The notes beneath the pieces are model-generated. The model saw nothing but the letters and a program-made list of their open reading frames with translations, had not been told where the DNA came from and did no database searches. Below, one piece after another: positions 35,541 to 48,400 of a stretch of 64,000 nucleotides of DNA. Position numbers and translations under genes: made by a program. This DNA comes from Mytilus galloprovincialis (taxonomy: Eukaryota; Mollusca; Bivalvia; Mytilida; Mytilidae). The DNA lies in assembly GCF_965363235.1 (NCBI RefSeq), contig NC_134841.1, forward strand, positions 60,719,078-60,783,077, written 5' to 3'. The stretch's first letter is position 1, and each line of letters starts with the position of its first letter.

Positions 35541-36504
35541 TATCAATGGTTAGTTTCAACCTATTTATTCATCATCATTACAATTATATCATCATACAAA
35601 ATACATAATAATAATAAGATTCGGAAACAAGCTGGACATAGCTTATATGAATCCGTTTCCTTGAAATACCAACTCCAGTTAACAATTACATAAATAAAGC
35701 ATGCAATGTTACAATGATATGGACTATCAATGGTTAGTAAAGGAGGCAAGACATTTCAGCATGTGCACTCTTGTATGTAGATTGTTTATTGCTATTTGTA
35801 TTTCTGCTTTTTATAGTCTCTATCTTTGTATATGATTTCAAAATGATTGGTAAAAAAGATAAGTTTGGTAAACAAAGTATGGTCATATAAGGACAGCAAA
35901 CTCAAATAAGTTAATAATGGTTTCCTTAAAATTGGCAATTATATAGATATAGAAAGATGTGTTATGAGTGCCAATGAGACAACTCTCCATCCTAGTCACA
36001 ATTTATAATTTAAGTAAACCATTATAGGTCAATGTACGGTCTTCAACACAGAGCCTAGGCTCACACCAAACAGCAAGCTATAAAGGACCCCAAAAATTAT
36101 TAATGTAAAACCATTTATATATTCCATCTGTTATAGTTCCACATAATGGTAATGATTGTGATTGTTTAACATCAAGTAGCAAATTAATTGCATATTCAGG
36201 ATAAGAGCATGGTAATGTGATATGAAGATGCATAAAATTGAGAATGAAAATGGGGAATATATCAAAGAGACAACAATCCTTTGTACTAGAGGAACATGCT
36301 GTGCAAAATCTTAACATGCTACTGTGAAAGTACTTTAATTCTTGGGTATTAATTTCTATGGTTTAGTAAAAGTAATACTCAATAGGTTCGCGAACTCTCT
36401 GTTACACACCATTATTCCGACAGCCCATTAGTCCGACAACCCATTAGTCGATAACCCAATATTCTGACAGCCCATTAATCCGAAAACCCATTATTAGCTT
36501 AAAG
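35541..36504. repeat. Repeat scraps upstream of the duplication
   Basis: 35940-36310 matches the dispersed family with GCCAATGAGACAACTCTCC and GTACGGTCTTCAACA. 36405-36495 holds four or five loose copies of a phrase like TTCCGACAGCCCATTA. No gene recognised. Confidence 0.5.
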
Positions 36505-37203
36505 TTTACTATGCTACCCTCCTTTCAGAGTAGTCTAGTTCTACAGACAAATACATTTGTCTGTCTGTTGAATTGGTCTACTCTTAACGGAGGGTAGTAT
36601 ACCTAACCAAAAAAATACTTCACGGTTCAGCTAGCAAGTAAACTAATGAAAGATAATACCTTTACCTACACACTCAAGGTATTTTGCTGTAAACTGTTGT
36701 TCAGTGTTACTGTTGTTTAGAGTGTACTAAGGTTTAGTGTTACGTACCCGATATTTGAAATTGATGAAATTCCTCGTACTGAAGGGGTTTACTGCAATTA
36801 TTTGTCCACGCCTTTTTGGTATCATCAAACCTTAAAAATCAAAACTCATTATAAATGTTCAATAAATGAAGCCTGAAAGTGTAAATTAAATATATATTCA
36901 GAACAGACCCCCCCCCCCCCCCTTTCAATGAAGTCTGAAAGTGTAAATTAAATATATATTCAGAATCCCCCCCAAAAAAACCAAAAAAACGGATCACATA
37001 TGAAATGGCTTTTAAATACGCATACATTAATGTTTCTTTGCCAGAGATTTATCTGGCCCTTTTTAGATGCTAACATTTTCAGTTAACTACTACTATAACT
37101 ACTACTGCTACAACAACTAGACTACTAAAGCTGCAACAACTGGCAAACTTCAAATTTCGATTAATACTTTACTTATCGAAAATATACAACAGATCGTGAA
37201 TCT

Positions 37204-37261
37204 ATCAAACCATGGAAGTATTATATTGACAGGTGTCAATATAATACTTCCATGATCAAAC
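37204..37261. mobile_element. 44-bp palindrome with 7-bp target duplication
   Basis: Arms of 21 bases (37211-37231, starting CATGGAAGTATTATATTG, and its exact complement 37234-37254) around GG. ATCAAAC flanks both sides (37204-37210 and 37255-37261). The other duplication copy (about 47308-47325) has a single ATAAAAG at the same place and no palindrome. Confidence 0.88.
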
Positions 37262-37415
37262 GATACAGGATTCTAGACTAAGGTTAAGGTTACCAGACTA
37301 ACTTAAAGGTTAATAAGGTTACCAGACTAAGGTTAAGGTTACCAGACTAACTTAAAGGTTAATAAAGTTACCAGACTAAGGTTAAGGTTACAAGACAAAG
37401 GTTAAGGTTAAGCTG
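37262..37415. repeat. AAGGTTAAGGTTACCAGACTAA tandem repeat
   Basis: Phrases AAGGTTAAGGTTACCAGACT and AACTTAAAGGTTAATAA alternate over about 150 bases. The other duplication copy has a single CCAGTCTAAGGTTATGC here, so the expansion is specific to this copy. Confidence 0.85.
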
Positions 37416-38783
37416 TCAATGTTTGTTTGTTTATCAGTATTTCTGACTTAGTTGGTTGTGTCACTAGTATCTTTACCATCGACACTTACAAAATGAAATG
37501 ATATTACGAAATGCAAATCACAGAAATTAGTAGGAAACGGAATCCGATTTTAAAATTCAATTGAAGAAAATTTGTTTGGGTTAGTACAGTTGTCAATATA
37601 CCTTGTGATCTAATGAGAGCGTCCTGATCCTCTATTTTTTTTCTAAATTCGTGCTCTCGGCTGTCTCTGTATCATCATCTGATGTTGTCTTTATAATCTC
37701 ATTGCATTCTGTTGTTTCAATAACAGAAGTTCCGTCTGTTTCTGCAGGTGGCGTAATGAATGCGTCCTTGTCTTCTGTTCTTACACCGTTCGTATCTGCT
37801 ACCTCGGTACCAACATCTTCTGAAGTTGTTTTTATCATCTCATTGTTTGTTTCTTTTGTGTCAATAGAATGTCTCCCTGTTTCTGTCTTTAAGTCTTCCT
37901 TGAGTAGTTCTCTTCTATCTTTTTCTTCCGATTCCTTTATTCCTCTTTCGATGCATTCAAACTCATTAAGAGTAAATTTGAATTCGGCAACACTTTGCTT
38001 CGCTGGACAGAATTCTCTGCTAAAAATCGACATTTCTTTTTCATCAAACTTGTCCCCATATCTGTACCTTCCTTTAAGTACAATTGAAATGTGTTTTTTT
38101 TTGTAAAAACTGCGTACATACATCAAACAAAGAATCACTGTAAGCGGAATGCGGAAAATACAAAATTACAACGCAAAATTGTTTGGTATCAAACATCTAT
38201 CCACCATTTTCATTTCTTTTAAAACATTAGCTTGCTAAGGAGAAAGCATTATTGAATTTTAAAATTTTCCCCACATGAGGCATAAAGTAAAATTTACATT
38301 TTTGGTTATCGATATGAAAGACAAGCCGTGTACCAGGAACATACACTACATAAGCTGTGTTCAATGGTTTATATTGTGCCTAACATGACTAAACTAAGAC
38401 GTTAGAGAAAATCTAAAGTTTTCACTACCAACAGAGCAAGATGCAGGACTGAATGGCATGCGCAAATAAGTGAATTTCAATTAAATCATTACCTAATTCC
38501 TTTGCCAGTTCTGCTTCTCTGGCTTCTGCAACCAGTATAGCTTCCTCTAACTGCTCATATTTTTTAAGTGCCAACTCGAACTGAACTACTCTTATAATGC
38601 CCCTACAAAACCTGACCACAGCCTGCTGATTCGGCTCGTCATCCTTAAAGTTTGACATGTCCATATCTGTATAAAAAAGAATATATGTTAAGAATTTTTT
38701 TTAAATAAATACGTTGTAGTTAAAAACAAAAAAGATCAACACAAAATTAAAAAAAGTATTGGAAAACAGATTTAAAATTATTA

Positions 38784-38831
38784 GCTCACCTGGCCTAAAA
38801 GTCCATGTGAGCTTTTCTCATCACTTGGCGT

Positions 38832-38865
<34 letters not shown>

Positions 38866-40659
38866 TAACAATTTTTCAAACATCTTCTCCTCTGAAACTA
38901 CTGAATGGATTTGGATGAAACTTAGCATGATTGTTCCTTAGATTATCCTGCACAAAGTGTGTGCTTCGATTTTTGATCCGTCAAAAAACATGGCCGCTGT
39001 TACTTAAAATAGAACATAGGGGGCAAATGCAGTTTTTGGCTTATATCTCAAAAACGAAAGCATTTAGAGCAAATCTGACGGAGTAAAAATGTTCATTAGG
39101 TCAAGATCTATCAGCCCTCAAATTTTCAGATGAATCAAACAAACCATTGTTGGGTTGCTGCCACTTAATTGGTAATTTTAAGGAAATTTTGCAGTTTTTG
39201 GTCATTATCTTGAATATTATTATAGATAAAGATAAACTGTAAACAGCAAAAATGATCAGCAAAGTAAGATCTACAAATAAGTTAATATGACCAAAATTGT
39301 CAATTGACCCCTTAAGGGGTTATTGTCCTTTAATGACAATTTTTCACAATTTGTTCATCACATTTGCTAACTTTAAAAAATTTTCTCCTCTGAAACTACT
39401 GAATGGATTTAGATGAAACTTGGCATGATTGTTCCTTAGATTATCCTGCACAAAGTGTATGCTTCGATTTTTGATCCGTCAAAAAACATGGCCGTTGTTA
39501 CTTAAAATAGAACATAGGGGTCAAATGCAGTTTTTGGCTTATATCTCAAAAACGAAAGCATTTAGAGCAAATCTGACTGGGGTAAAAATGTTCATTAGGT
39601 CAAGATCTATCAGCCCTGAAATTTTCAGATGAATCAAACAAACCATTGTTGGGTTGCTGCCACTTAATTGGTAATTTTAAGGAAATTTTGCAGTTTTTGG
39701 TCATTATCTTGAATATTATTATAGATAAAGATAAACTGTAAACAGCAAAAATGATCAGCAAAGTAAGATCTACAAATAAGTTAATATGACCAAAATTGTC
39801 AATTGACCCCTTAAGGGGTTATTGTCCTTTAATGACATTTTTTCACAATTTGTTCATCATATTTGCTAACTTTAAAAAATCTTCTCCTCTAAAACTACTA
39901 AACCAAATTCAACCAAACTTCAACTGAATGATCAGTAGGGTGTATAAAATAAAGTTTGTGCTTTATTTTTTATTTCGTCAAAAAACATGGCCGTCATGGC
40001 TAAAAATAGAACACAGGGTAAAATGCAGTTTTTGGCTTATATCTCAAAAACTCCAGCATTTAGAGCAAATAAGACAAGAAGTTAAAGTATTTATTAGGTC
40101 AAGGTCTACCTGTCCTGAAATTTTCAGCCGAATTGGGTAACTGGTTTTTCAGGTATAATGCCCCTGAATTGATGATTTTAAAGAAATTTTGCAGTTTTTG
40201 GTTATTATCTTGAATATTATTATAGATACAGATAAACTGTTAATAGCAAAAATGTTAAGCAAAGTAAGATCTACAAATAAGTCAATTTGACCAAAATTGT
40301 CAATTGACCCCTTAAGGAGTTATTGCCCAATAAAGACTTTTTTCACAATTTGTTCATCATGTTGACTTACTTTAAAAAATCTTCTCCTTTGAAACTGCTG
40401 TATCAATTTCAGCCAAACTTAGGCTAAATGAGTTTCAGAGTATCTAGTATAAATTTTATATTTCATTTCCTTGTATGTCAGAAACATAGCTCCTATGGCT
40501 AAAATAGAACATAGGAGAAAATAATTTTTTTTTTTGCTTTTGAAGAAAATAGGACGATTCAAAGAACATTTAAATAAATTGAAAAGCCAAAATAATCATT
40601 GATGAGATATTTAACCAAAAAAATTAAGGTGAGCGATTCAGGCTCTTGAGAGCCTCTTG
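38784..40659 (+). mobile_element. AGCTCACC-ended repeat element, copy 2
   Basis: Begins GCTCACCTGGCC (with CCATGTGAGC inverted just after) and ends AAGGTGAGCGATTCAGGCTC...GCCTCTTG, flanked by TTA on both sides. The other duplication copy shows the empty site with a single TTA (about 49648). A GTC microsatellite lies at 38833-38865. About four tandem modules restart near 38880, 39375, 39885 and 40380. Confidence 0.85.
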
Positions 40660-40944
40660 TTATAAATAGGAACCCGGCAGCCAAAAATATCCGGCTATTG
40701 TACCTATTCAAGGACAGAAACCAGGAGTACGAGAGGAAAACGGTACCAAAAACATATATACTCGCCCCACTTTCTTCCTTTTACTTCGATTTACCGATGA
40801 ACTTAAAATAAAACGATGATTGTAATGCGCTAAAATCTATAAGGCTTTGTTGTATCAGCGACAAGTCGACGATAACGTTGTCATCAGGTATGTTTATGAC
40901 GTTTAGAAATGTGATCGTCACAGTGGTCAAATTCAGCCATATCC

Positions 40945-42610
40945 GTCAACAAAGTTTAACTATATATATATATTGTTAGTATCATACTATAATTTATTCA
41001 CTGGAACAACACGAAATTTAGGAAAAATAGACTGTTATTGTTCTGAATGACTGAAAAAATATGGATCAACTCAATATTCTTTACATTCGGACGTGAAAGT
41101 TATTTATTTGTTGTTCATATTTATGTTGATGGATCCAATGTAACAACCATGGAAAACTGGCATTTGTGGAACAGTGTCATAGTTGCTGAACAACTCATTA
41201 AAGTTTATTCCAGAGAGCTGATTTCTGAACTCTGTCATTTGCGTTACTTGTGAAGTGGACGCCATTGTTGAGGATCTAGCCGAAGTGGGAAGTGCCAACG
41301 GTTGAACAGGCGAAGGTAATGTTAGTTGTTGATTTGGGGCAGGTAAGGCATTTGCATCAGGATCTCTTCCATTCATTGCAGCATCAATTATTTGTCCCAT
41401 TTGGAATTTTGCCTTGTCGGAAGTTCTTTGATATATTGCCAAACTCGACACACTTTTGTGGCCAGTGACAGACATAATTTGTGCATCAGCAAAGTACCTG
41501 CTTTCTGTAAGAATTGTTGCACCGGTCGCTCGAATTGAATGATTTGTGTAAACTTGTGATAATGAACAAAGTTTACTTAATTTATTCATAAATTGAGCCA
41601 AAGTGTCACGACCAACTGGAGAATTTACAGTACCAAGAAGCAGAATCTTCATAAAAGGATCCCAGTGGTCTTTGCCATAACCTTTTGCATTTAGGATGCA
41701 ATTTTGAAATGTATTTCTGAAAAGCTGCCACTGGACAGAACGGACTATCAGGTTGCTCTGGCATAATTGCAGTGACATTTTCCTTGTCATTGAAGCGGTG
41801 ATTTTTTGGTAAGTTCGTCCATTTCTTTTGTCACGTACTTTGTTTTTGTTTTTGGATCTGTTTTAACTATAAACGTGTCTTTTGTCATCTTATCCATATT
41901 TTCAGCCCCTCGTCTAAAGAAGTACATTCGTATGTCAAATTGTACCTTATTTAATAAACCAGTAGGGGAGTTTGTTTGCATAAAAGTTGAAGAGTACAAT
42001 TTTGTCCTGTCAATTTCTGATATTATTGGAAAGTGCTGTGTGGCTCCTTTTCCGTTGGCTTTTAATTCTGTAAGGGCGGTTTTAAATACTTGATTTGATT
42101 CATTAAAGGCTTCATGTTTCATAATGTCAAATTCCTTTAAAAAAGGGGGAGCCTTTAGATATCTATTTAGAGAGTATCGGAATGAACCCAGCGAATTTAC
42201 TTTATACATCTCTCCATCTGGTTTACGGGGGTCAAGATAAAAAAATTTCAGAACATCATTTAGCCGACCAGGCCCATACTGTTCAAACAGTGTGTCTTCA
42301 TTTTTCTCTGCGAGGTATTCTCGTAGTAAGTTACCAGCCCTTTTGTTTGCTTTTTCTGTTGATGACGCAATGTTTTTGATCTTTTGTCCAGAATTTCATT
42401 TTCTGTGTGAGAAGCAAAACGCTTTGCCATTTTCAATATGGACGCCGTCAGCGTATAAACGCGCGTGCCATCCCCCGGGTAAATGGATAGCAACGTCCGG
42501 GGATATGGGTTAGCAACACCCAGGGGCTATGGGTTTTGTAACGACGTGCGTTAACCAATGAAAATCCTAGATATATACTAAGCCGGGGATAAATACTCTT
42601 CTTATATATA
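40945..42610 (-). mobile_element. Decayed Crypton-type tyrosine recombinase element
   Basis: The minus strand encodes a DUF3504/Crypton-like protein in pieces: RFASHTENEILDKR, then FYLDPRKPDGEMYKVNSLG, then RYFADAQIMSVTGHKS. The tyrosine-recombinase residues are seen: HSIR (HxxR box) in YTNHSIRATGATIL and the late H...Y in TGHKSVSSLAIYQR. At least three frame changes spread it over different frames, so it is inactive. Edges are set by comparison with the duplication copy at about 49925-49945, which lacks it. It sits in the upstream region of the truncated gene copy. Domesticated relatives of this domain occur in ZMYM2, QRICH1 and KCTD1 type proteins, but the frame breaks argue against a host gene here. 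Confidence 0.8.
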
Positions 42611-42989
42611 TAGGCTTCATTCCATTATTTCATTCATCGGTTATTGGTTGTTAACGTACAGTGGCAAATATTTCATGCATGTTTCAAACAACCATTACGG
42701 AGTCCAATGTTCACAGCATAATTTTAAGTTTTATGACATAAACGAATGAGACTTTTAAATGTTTTTTTTTAATTATTAACACGATGAGTGCCTCTAGCGG
42801 AACAAGACCTGCTTACCTTTCAGTGTATGTGCATACTGCTTTCAATTACATTTTTTTGGCCTTTTGGCGTTCGGTGTGGTGTCCAATTGTGCGATTCGGA
42901 CAAATATCTTATCAATTACTAAAACTTTTGACCACTGGATCCCAAATATTCCCACGACAACTTTCCATTCGAGATAAAATTTGTAAAAG

Positions 42990-45000
42990 TAAACTATTAT
43001 TCGTCAAAGTACAGTCTTCAATACGGAGCCTTGGTTCACACCTGACAGCAAACTATAAAGGGCCCCTAAATTGAATAGTGTATAAAACCATTCTAGAAGG
43101 AAAACCAAGAGTCTAATCAATATAAAAAAAAAACGAGAAACGAGAAACACGTATGAACAAATTAAAAAAAAAAAACGACAACCATAATGATTGATCATCA
43201 GGTTCCTGACTTAGGACAGGTGCAAACAAATGCAGCGAAATGCAGCGGGTTTGCGCGTTCAATCTAGCGCCAACCTTCACCCTAACCTGAGACAGTGGTG
43301 TAACAAAACGACACGAAAGGCCACAGATGAGTATTCGACATTAATTGAAAAGGCTTAACTCAAAAAGTAAGAATACTTACAGATTTAGACAATGCAAACT
43401 AAGTAACAAATAGTTAATTAAAAGACCACAGAAAATTTATCAAAATCAAAACCAGTATGAAAAATAAGTTGTCAAACAACCGGTAAATTATGGACCACTC
43501 AAAAATAGCTTGTTGAGAATGATCTTAAACGTGCAATGACGGTGATACTCACAAAACACGTCACGTTTTTTTTTATTTATTCTACATTGGCTAGAGGTAT
43601 AAGAAGAGTGTTGAGATCTCAAAAAAACATATTCAACCTCGCCGCAATTTTGCGCCTGTTCCAAGTTAGGAGCGTCTGGCCATTGTAAGTCTTGTATGTT
43701 TTTTTTTCTAATTTATCTAAGTTCATTAATATATTTTTTTAAGTTTAAGTGACGTCCATTTTCACTAAGCTAGTACACAATTTTATGTAAGAGCCAGATG
43801 AGGACCACCTCCGTGTGAGTGATAATCTCTTAGCGTTGAAGGCCCATTGGTGGCCTTCGGGTGTTGTCTGCTGTTTGGTCAGGTTGCTGTCTCTTTAACA
43901 TATTTCCCATTTTCATTCTCATTTTTACGTCAAGTCTGTTTGAGTTGCATGCTCACCCAATTTGGTAATAGAACAGAACATTAACATCTATTATACAATT
44001 GCCAGGTTTAGCTAGCTTTAAAACAAGGTTAAGCCATTCCTTTAAATAGGGTTGCTGCTTACAATGAAGCTAAACCATGAATTCCAAGTGGTGAAGTTGA
44101 AATCCATAATAATACTTCAAAAATCTTTAAGGATGCCATCGAGAGTTGTTTGACCTTATGGAATATCTGTTTCATAGATGACGACAAATATGTTCCAGTT
44201 GTCGTAATTACAATCCAGTGCTTCTCTTCCGAATGTGACTTACCGAATTGAACTTCACTGGCAAAGTATGAGCACCAAGACGGCGCCACATGTGAAGCAG
44301 TACCTGCTATTCTTCCAGAGCACCTGTCATCACCTTGTTTTTTATGGGGGTTCATGTTTCTCGTTCTTTAGTTTTCTCTGTCTTGTGTGTTGTGTTTGTA
44401 TGCCGATGTTTGTCTTGATTGTTTTCGTTTTTTTTTTGTTAATATAAAAAAAAGAAAATGTGGTATGATTGTCAATGAGACAACTCTTCGAAAGAGACCG
44501 AACACAAAAATTAACACCTATAGGTCACCGTACAGCCTTCAACAATGAGCAAAGCCCATATCGCATAGTCATCTATAAAAGGCCCCGAAATGACAATGTA
44601 AAACAATTCAAACGAGAAAACTAACGGCCTTATTTATATAAAAGAAATGAAAGAGAAACAAATATGTAACACATGAACAAACGACATCCACTGAATTACA
44701 GGCTCCTGACTTGGGACAGGCACATACATAAATAATGTGGCGGGGTTGAACATGTTAGTAGTATCCCACTTCTCCCCCTTACCTGGGACAGCGGTATAAC
44801 AGTACAAAATAATAACGAACTATAAAAATCAGTTGAAAAAGGCTTAACTCATCAGATGGCCAAAAATACAAGTGAACGTGGCCGGGTACTTATACATCCC
44901 AACAACAAAAAGACACTAGGAACAGATCTGAAAGTACTTGCAGTTAACTGACAGCTTGTTCAACGCCATTAACAACTAATAAAAAAAATCATGCATCTAA
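42990..45000. repeat. Repeat cluster between the two duplication copies
   Basis: 42990-43330 and 44445-45000 carry GACAACTCTTC, GCCTTCAACA and GGCTCCTGACTTGGGACAGG in minus orientation. 43580-43940 is R2 in plus orientation (GGCTAGAGGTATAAG, CAAGTTAGGAGCGTCTGGCC). No gene recognised. Confidence 0.65.
44063..44440 (+). mobile_element. Decayed Penelope-like 3' end
   Basis: Aligns in order with 19390-19730: CCAAGTGGTGAAGTTGAAAT, GTTTGACCTTATGGAATA, GGGGGTTCATGTT and TTCTTTAGTTTTCTCTG. Many changes; only the end of the reverse transcriptase region and the tail remain. Confidence 0.65.
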
Positions 45001-45441
45001 GAAGTTCATTTTCGACATGTGCGTCTGAACATCGTTTGTTACCTGTTGCCTCTCTTACATATGCAGAACTCGGTAGATATAGCAATATTAATATTGATAT
45101 GAAGTTTACCAGTGCTGTATTAGGCTGTAAATTTTGATTAATATATGGAAACTATATTGGACACGACTTGAAAAGAAAAAAAAAATTTAATAATTTTTTT
45201 ATTTTTTTTTTTTATTATTTTCATAAATTAAAAGCAATACTAGTATTGAGATCAAAGACAGATACTTGTTATTTGCAACTGAAGTTAAAAAAAAAATGAA
45301 AGTACAAATTTATGAAAAATGTTAATGCAACTTAAAATGGGTTTAGATATGGAGAAAAATAACAACTTTGCAGTATGTATGGAAGTAAAAATGACATATA
45401 ACTAAAAATTTAAAATAACAAATTCTTTAAAAGTGTCTACA

Positions 45442-48400
45442 TCACTTCTTTGAACATATCAAAGATCTAAATAAATCCTGTAATCTTTTGCCTATTGTGT
45501 TTTTCTTTTTTTCGTTGTTTATATTTCCTTTTCCATCATCTTTGAAATCTTTATCACTCTTGTCCATGTGTTCAAGAACTACCGGCATTTTTATCACGTG
45601 ACTGTCGTTTTTCACTTTTGATCCTTCTTTATTCTTCATTTCTGAATAAGATAAATATAGATTTAAAAAAGACATCAATCTAAGGGAGTGTGTAAGATTT
45701 GATACCTATACAGTATTAAAAACTGATATGTTATTCTCGAATTAGTACTATATTGATAGAACTTGATAAGACCAGAAAGAAAAATATATCTAAAAATAAG
45801 TTAATATTTTGATCTTTCATTTCGTTCTTTTATTCAATTCTTTCTTTTTCAGTTTCTTTTTGTTTCTTTTTCAGTCTCTTTGTTTCTTTTTCAGTTTCTT
45901 TTTGTTTTCCGAATAACCATATCAGAAAACAATCGAAGTATGATAATTAGTAGGTTGCAGAAAATACCTTTCTCTAATTTCTTTCTATCTTTCATTTCGT
46001 TCTTTTCAATTCTTGCTCGTTCCTTTTGTTCCTTTTTCAGTTTCTTTTTGTTTTCCTTCTCTTCTTTTTCCAGCTGTCTCTTGCTTTCCTTTTTGTATTT
46101 TTTCATCCTCCTATTGGCTATCTTTAAGTATTTCTTAAAGACCATTTCTTCTTCCTTTACCCTTTTCTTCTCCAATTTGGTTTCCTTTTTCGTCTTAAGA
46201 GTTTCTCCTTTTTCAATCTGTTCATTTTGTTTTTGTGATATACTTGGCTGAATTGTTTCCTGAAATGAAAGAATGTTATAGTCACACGTTGTAATGTACA
46301 GCGTACCTTTATTCGTCTTAATTCTAACGTTTGAATTGTCAAAATCTTATCTATTATGGATTTCATTTACTAGAATGTTCCGAAAGTAAGATTCTATTGG
46401 GGAAATAAACCAACGTTTCTTGTGTAATATTCGAACAAATGCAATTTAAAGTTTCGCCGGTGTTGTCACCAACTTAATTTCTGAATATCTCTAACATATT
46501 TATCCTGCTATTTATTTGTCTGTGTCTGTATAGGTGTACAATATGAGAGTTATACAAAAAGTGTTTTCTAGAATCCTAGCTCTCGATCAGTGTTAGGTAT
46601 CCGATAGTTGTGGTCAGACAGATAGTTTTGTTATTTGTTGACCTAGTCTACTCTTAACGGAGGGTAGTATACCTAATCCCAGTTCAGCTAGCAACCAAAG
46701 ATAAAACCTTTACCTACACACCCAAGGCATTTTGCAGTAAATTCTTATTCAGTGTTATTGTTGATAAGAGTGTACTAAGGTTTAGTGTCACTTACCCGGT
46801 ATTTGAAATTGATGAAATTCCTCGTAATGAAGGGGTTCACTGCAATTATTTTCCCACTCCTTTTTGGAATCAACGAACCTTAAAAATAAAAAACTCATTA
46901 TAAAATGTTTATTAAATATTATAGTCTGAAAGGGTAAATTAAAATATATGTTCAGAAAAAGACCCCAAAATACTATTACTACTATAATAATACTGCTACT
47001 ACAACCACTACTGAAGCTACAACACAACTGTCATATTTATATATCGATTAAAGCCGATTTCATTGAGTGTGTAGCTAAAGGTCATATCTTTGGTTAGCTT
47101 GCTTGCTTACTGAACCGTGAAGTCATTATAAGGTTAGGTAAACTACCTTCCATTAGAATAGACTAGTCCTACAGATAACCAATCTATCTGTCTGTAGGAC
47201 TAGGCTAGCTAGTAAGCAAGCTAACCAAAGATATTACCTTTACCTACACAGTCAATGAAATCGGCTGTAATACTTTACCTATAGAAAATATACAACAGAT
47301 CGTGAATCCATAAAAGGATACAGGAACCAGTCTAAGGTTATGCTATCAATTTTTAAATTGATTATCAGTTTTTCTGACTTAGTTGATTGTGTCACTAATT
47401 TCTTTACGATCGACACTTACAGAATGAAATAGTAATACGAAGTGCAAATCATAGAAATTAACAGTAAACAGAGTCCGATTTAAGAATTCAATTGAGAAAA
47501 ATTAGTTTGGCTTCGTGTAGTTATCAATATACCTGGTGTTATAGTGCAAGTACTGTCCTGGTCTACTGATGCTCTTAAATCTATCATCTCAGCTGCCTCT
47601 GTGTCAATTTCATCTGAGTTTGTCCTTGCAATCTCACTGTATGTTTCAGTTGTGTCGGTAGAATGTCTCTCGGTTTCTGTCTTTAATTCTTCCTCAAGTA
47701 TTTCTCTTCTATCCTTTTCTTCCGATTCCTTTATTTCCCTTGCGATGCATTCAAACTCATTAAGAGTAAATTTGAATTCAGCAACACTTTGCTTCGCTGG
47801 AGAAAATTCTCTGCTAAAAATCGACATTTCCTTTTCATCAAACTTGTCCCCATATCTGTACCTTCCTTTAAGTACAATAGAAAGTTTCTTTTGTAAAAAT
47901 TGCGTACATACAACAAACAAACAATAACTGTAAGCGGAATGCGGAAAATACAAAATGAAAACGCAAAATTGTTTGGTTTCAAACATCTATCCACCATTTT
48001 CTTTGCTTTTAAAACATTAGCTTGCTAAAGAGAAAGCATCATTGAATTTATAAATTTTCCCCACATGAGGCATACAGTTAAATTTACATTTTTATACGCC
48101 CGTTAAAATTTTGACGGGACGTATTATGGTATACAAATGTCCGGTGTTCGTCCGTCCGTCCGTCCGTCTGTCTGTCTGTCTGTCTGTCCGTCTGTCCGTC
48201 TGTCCGGCGTAAACATGTCGCACCGTAACTTGATAGCGACTTATCCAAATTTCATGAAACTTAATATAGTTGTTTCTTATGATGGTCAAATGATCTGTAT
48301 ACTTTTTGGTGAAAATAAGATTTATACTTTTTGAGTTACAGCACTTTATAACTAAAACAGGGGTGTGTTTTTTTCACATGTCGCACTGTATCTCAAAAAC

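Larger units (their letters stand above)
36748..38664 (-). pseudogene. Duplicate, truncated copy of the unknown gene at 45442-49522
   Basis: Exon 1 is 38664-38493 (57 codons plus 1 nt), exon 2 38071-37602 and exon 3 36830-36748. Exon 1 differs from the full copy by one codon deletion and a few substitutions; exon 3 is open in the same frame (IPKRRGQIIAVNPF). Exon 2 carries a run of eight A on the coding strand near 37637 that shifts the frame into a stop; its length (470 nt) does not keep phase. Exons 4 and 5 are absent downstream. It is either a pseudogene or, if the A-run is an assembly error, a partial gene. Confidence 0.65.
36505..42826. repeat. Segmental duplication, left copy (A)
   Basis: Aligns with 46600-50504 once insertions are removed: shared exons, introns, upstream region and the GCGGAACAAGACCTGCTTAC right boundary. 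Insertions found only here are the 44-bp palindrome (37211-37254), the GCTCACC element (38784-40659) and the Crypton-type element (about 40945-42610). Confidence 0.85.

Noticed and set aside
37651-38106. 151-codon plus-strand frame
   Set aside because: Antisense shadow of exon 2 of the duplicated unknown gene; the Ser/Val-rich product mirrors the Glu/Thr-rich sense strand.
42826-42832. Splice-donor-like GAAAGGTAAGC on the minus strand at both duplication boundaries
   Set aside because: It coincides with the Penelope-like tail phrase CTGCTTACC, so a leader exon ending there is not supported.
45880-46251. 123-codon Phe/Ser-rich plus-strand frame
   Set aside because: Antisense of the Lys/Glu-rich exon 45968-46259.
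47544-47927. 127-codon plus-strand frame
   Set aside because: Same antisense shadow in the other duplication copy.
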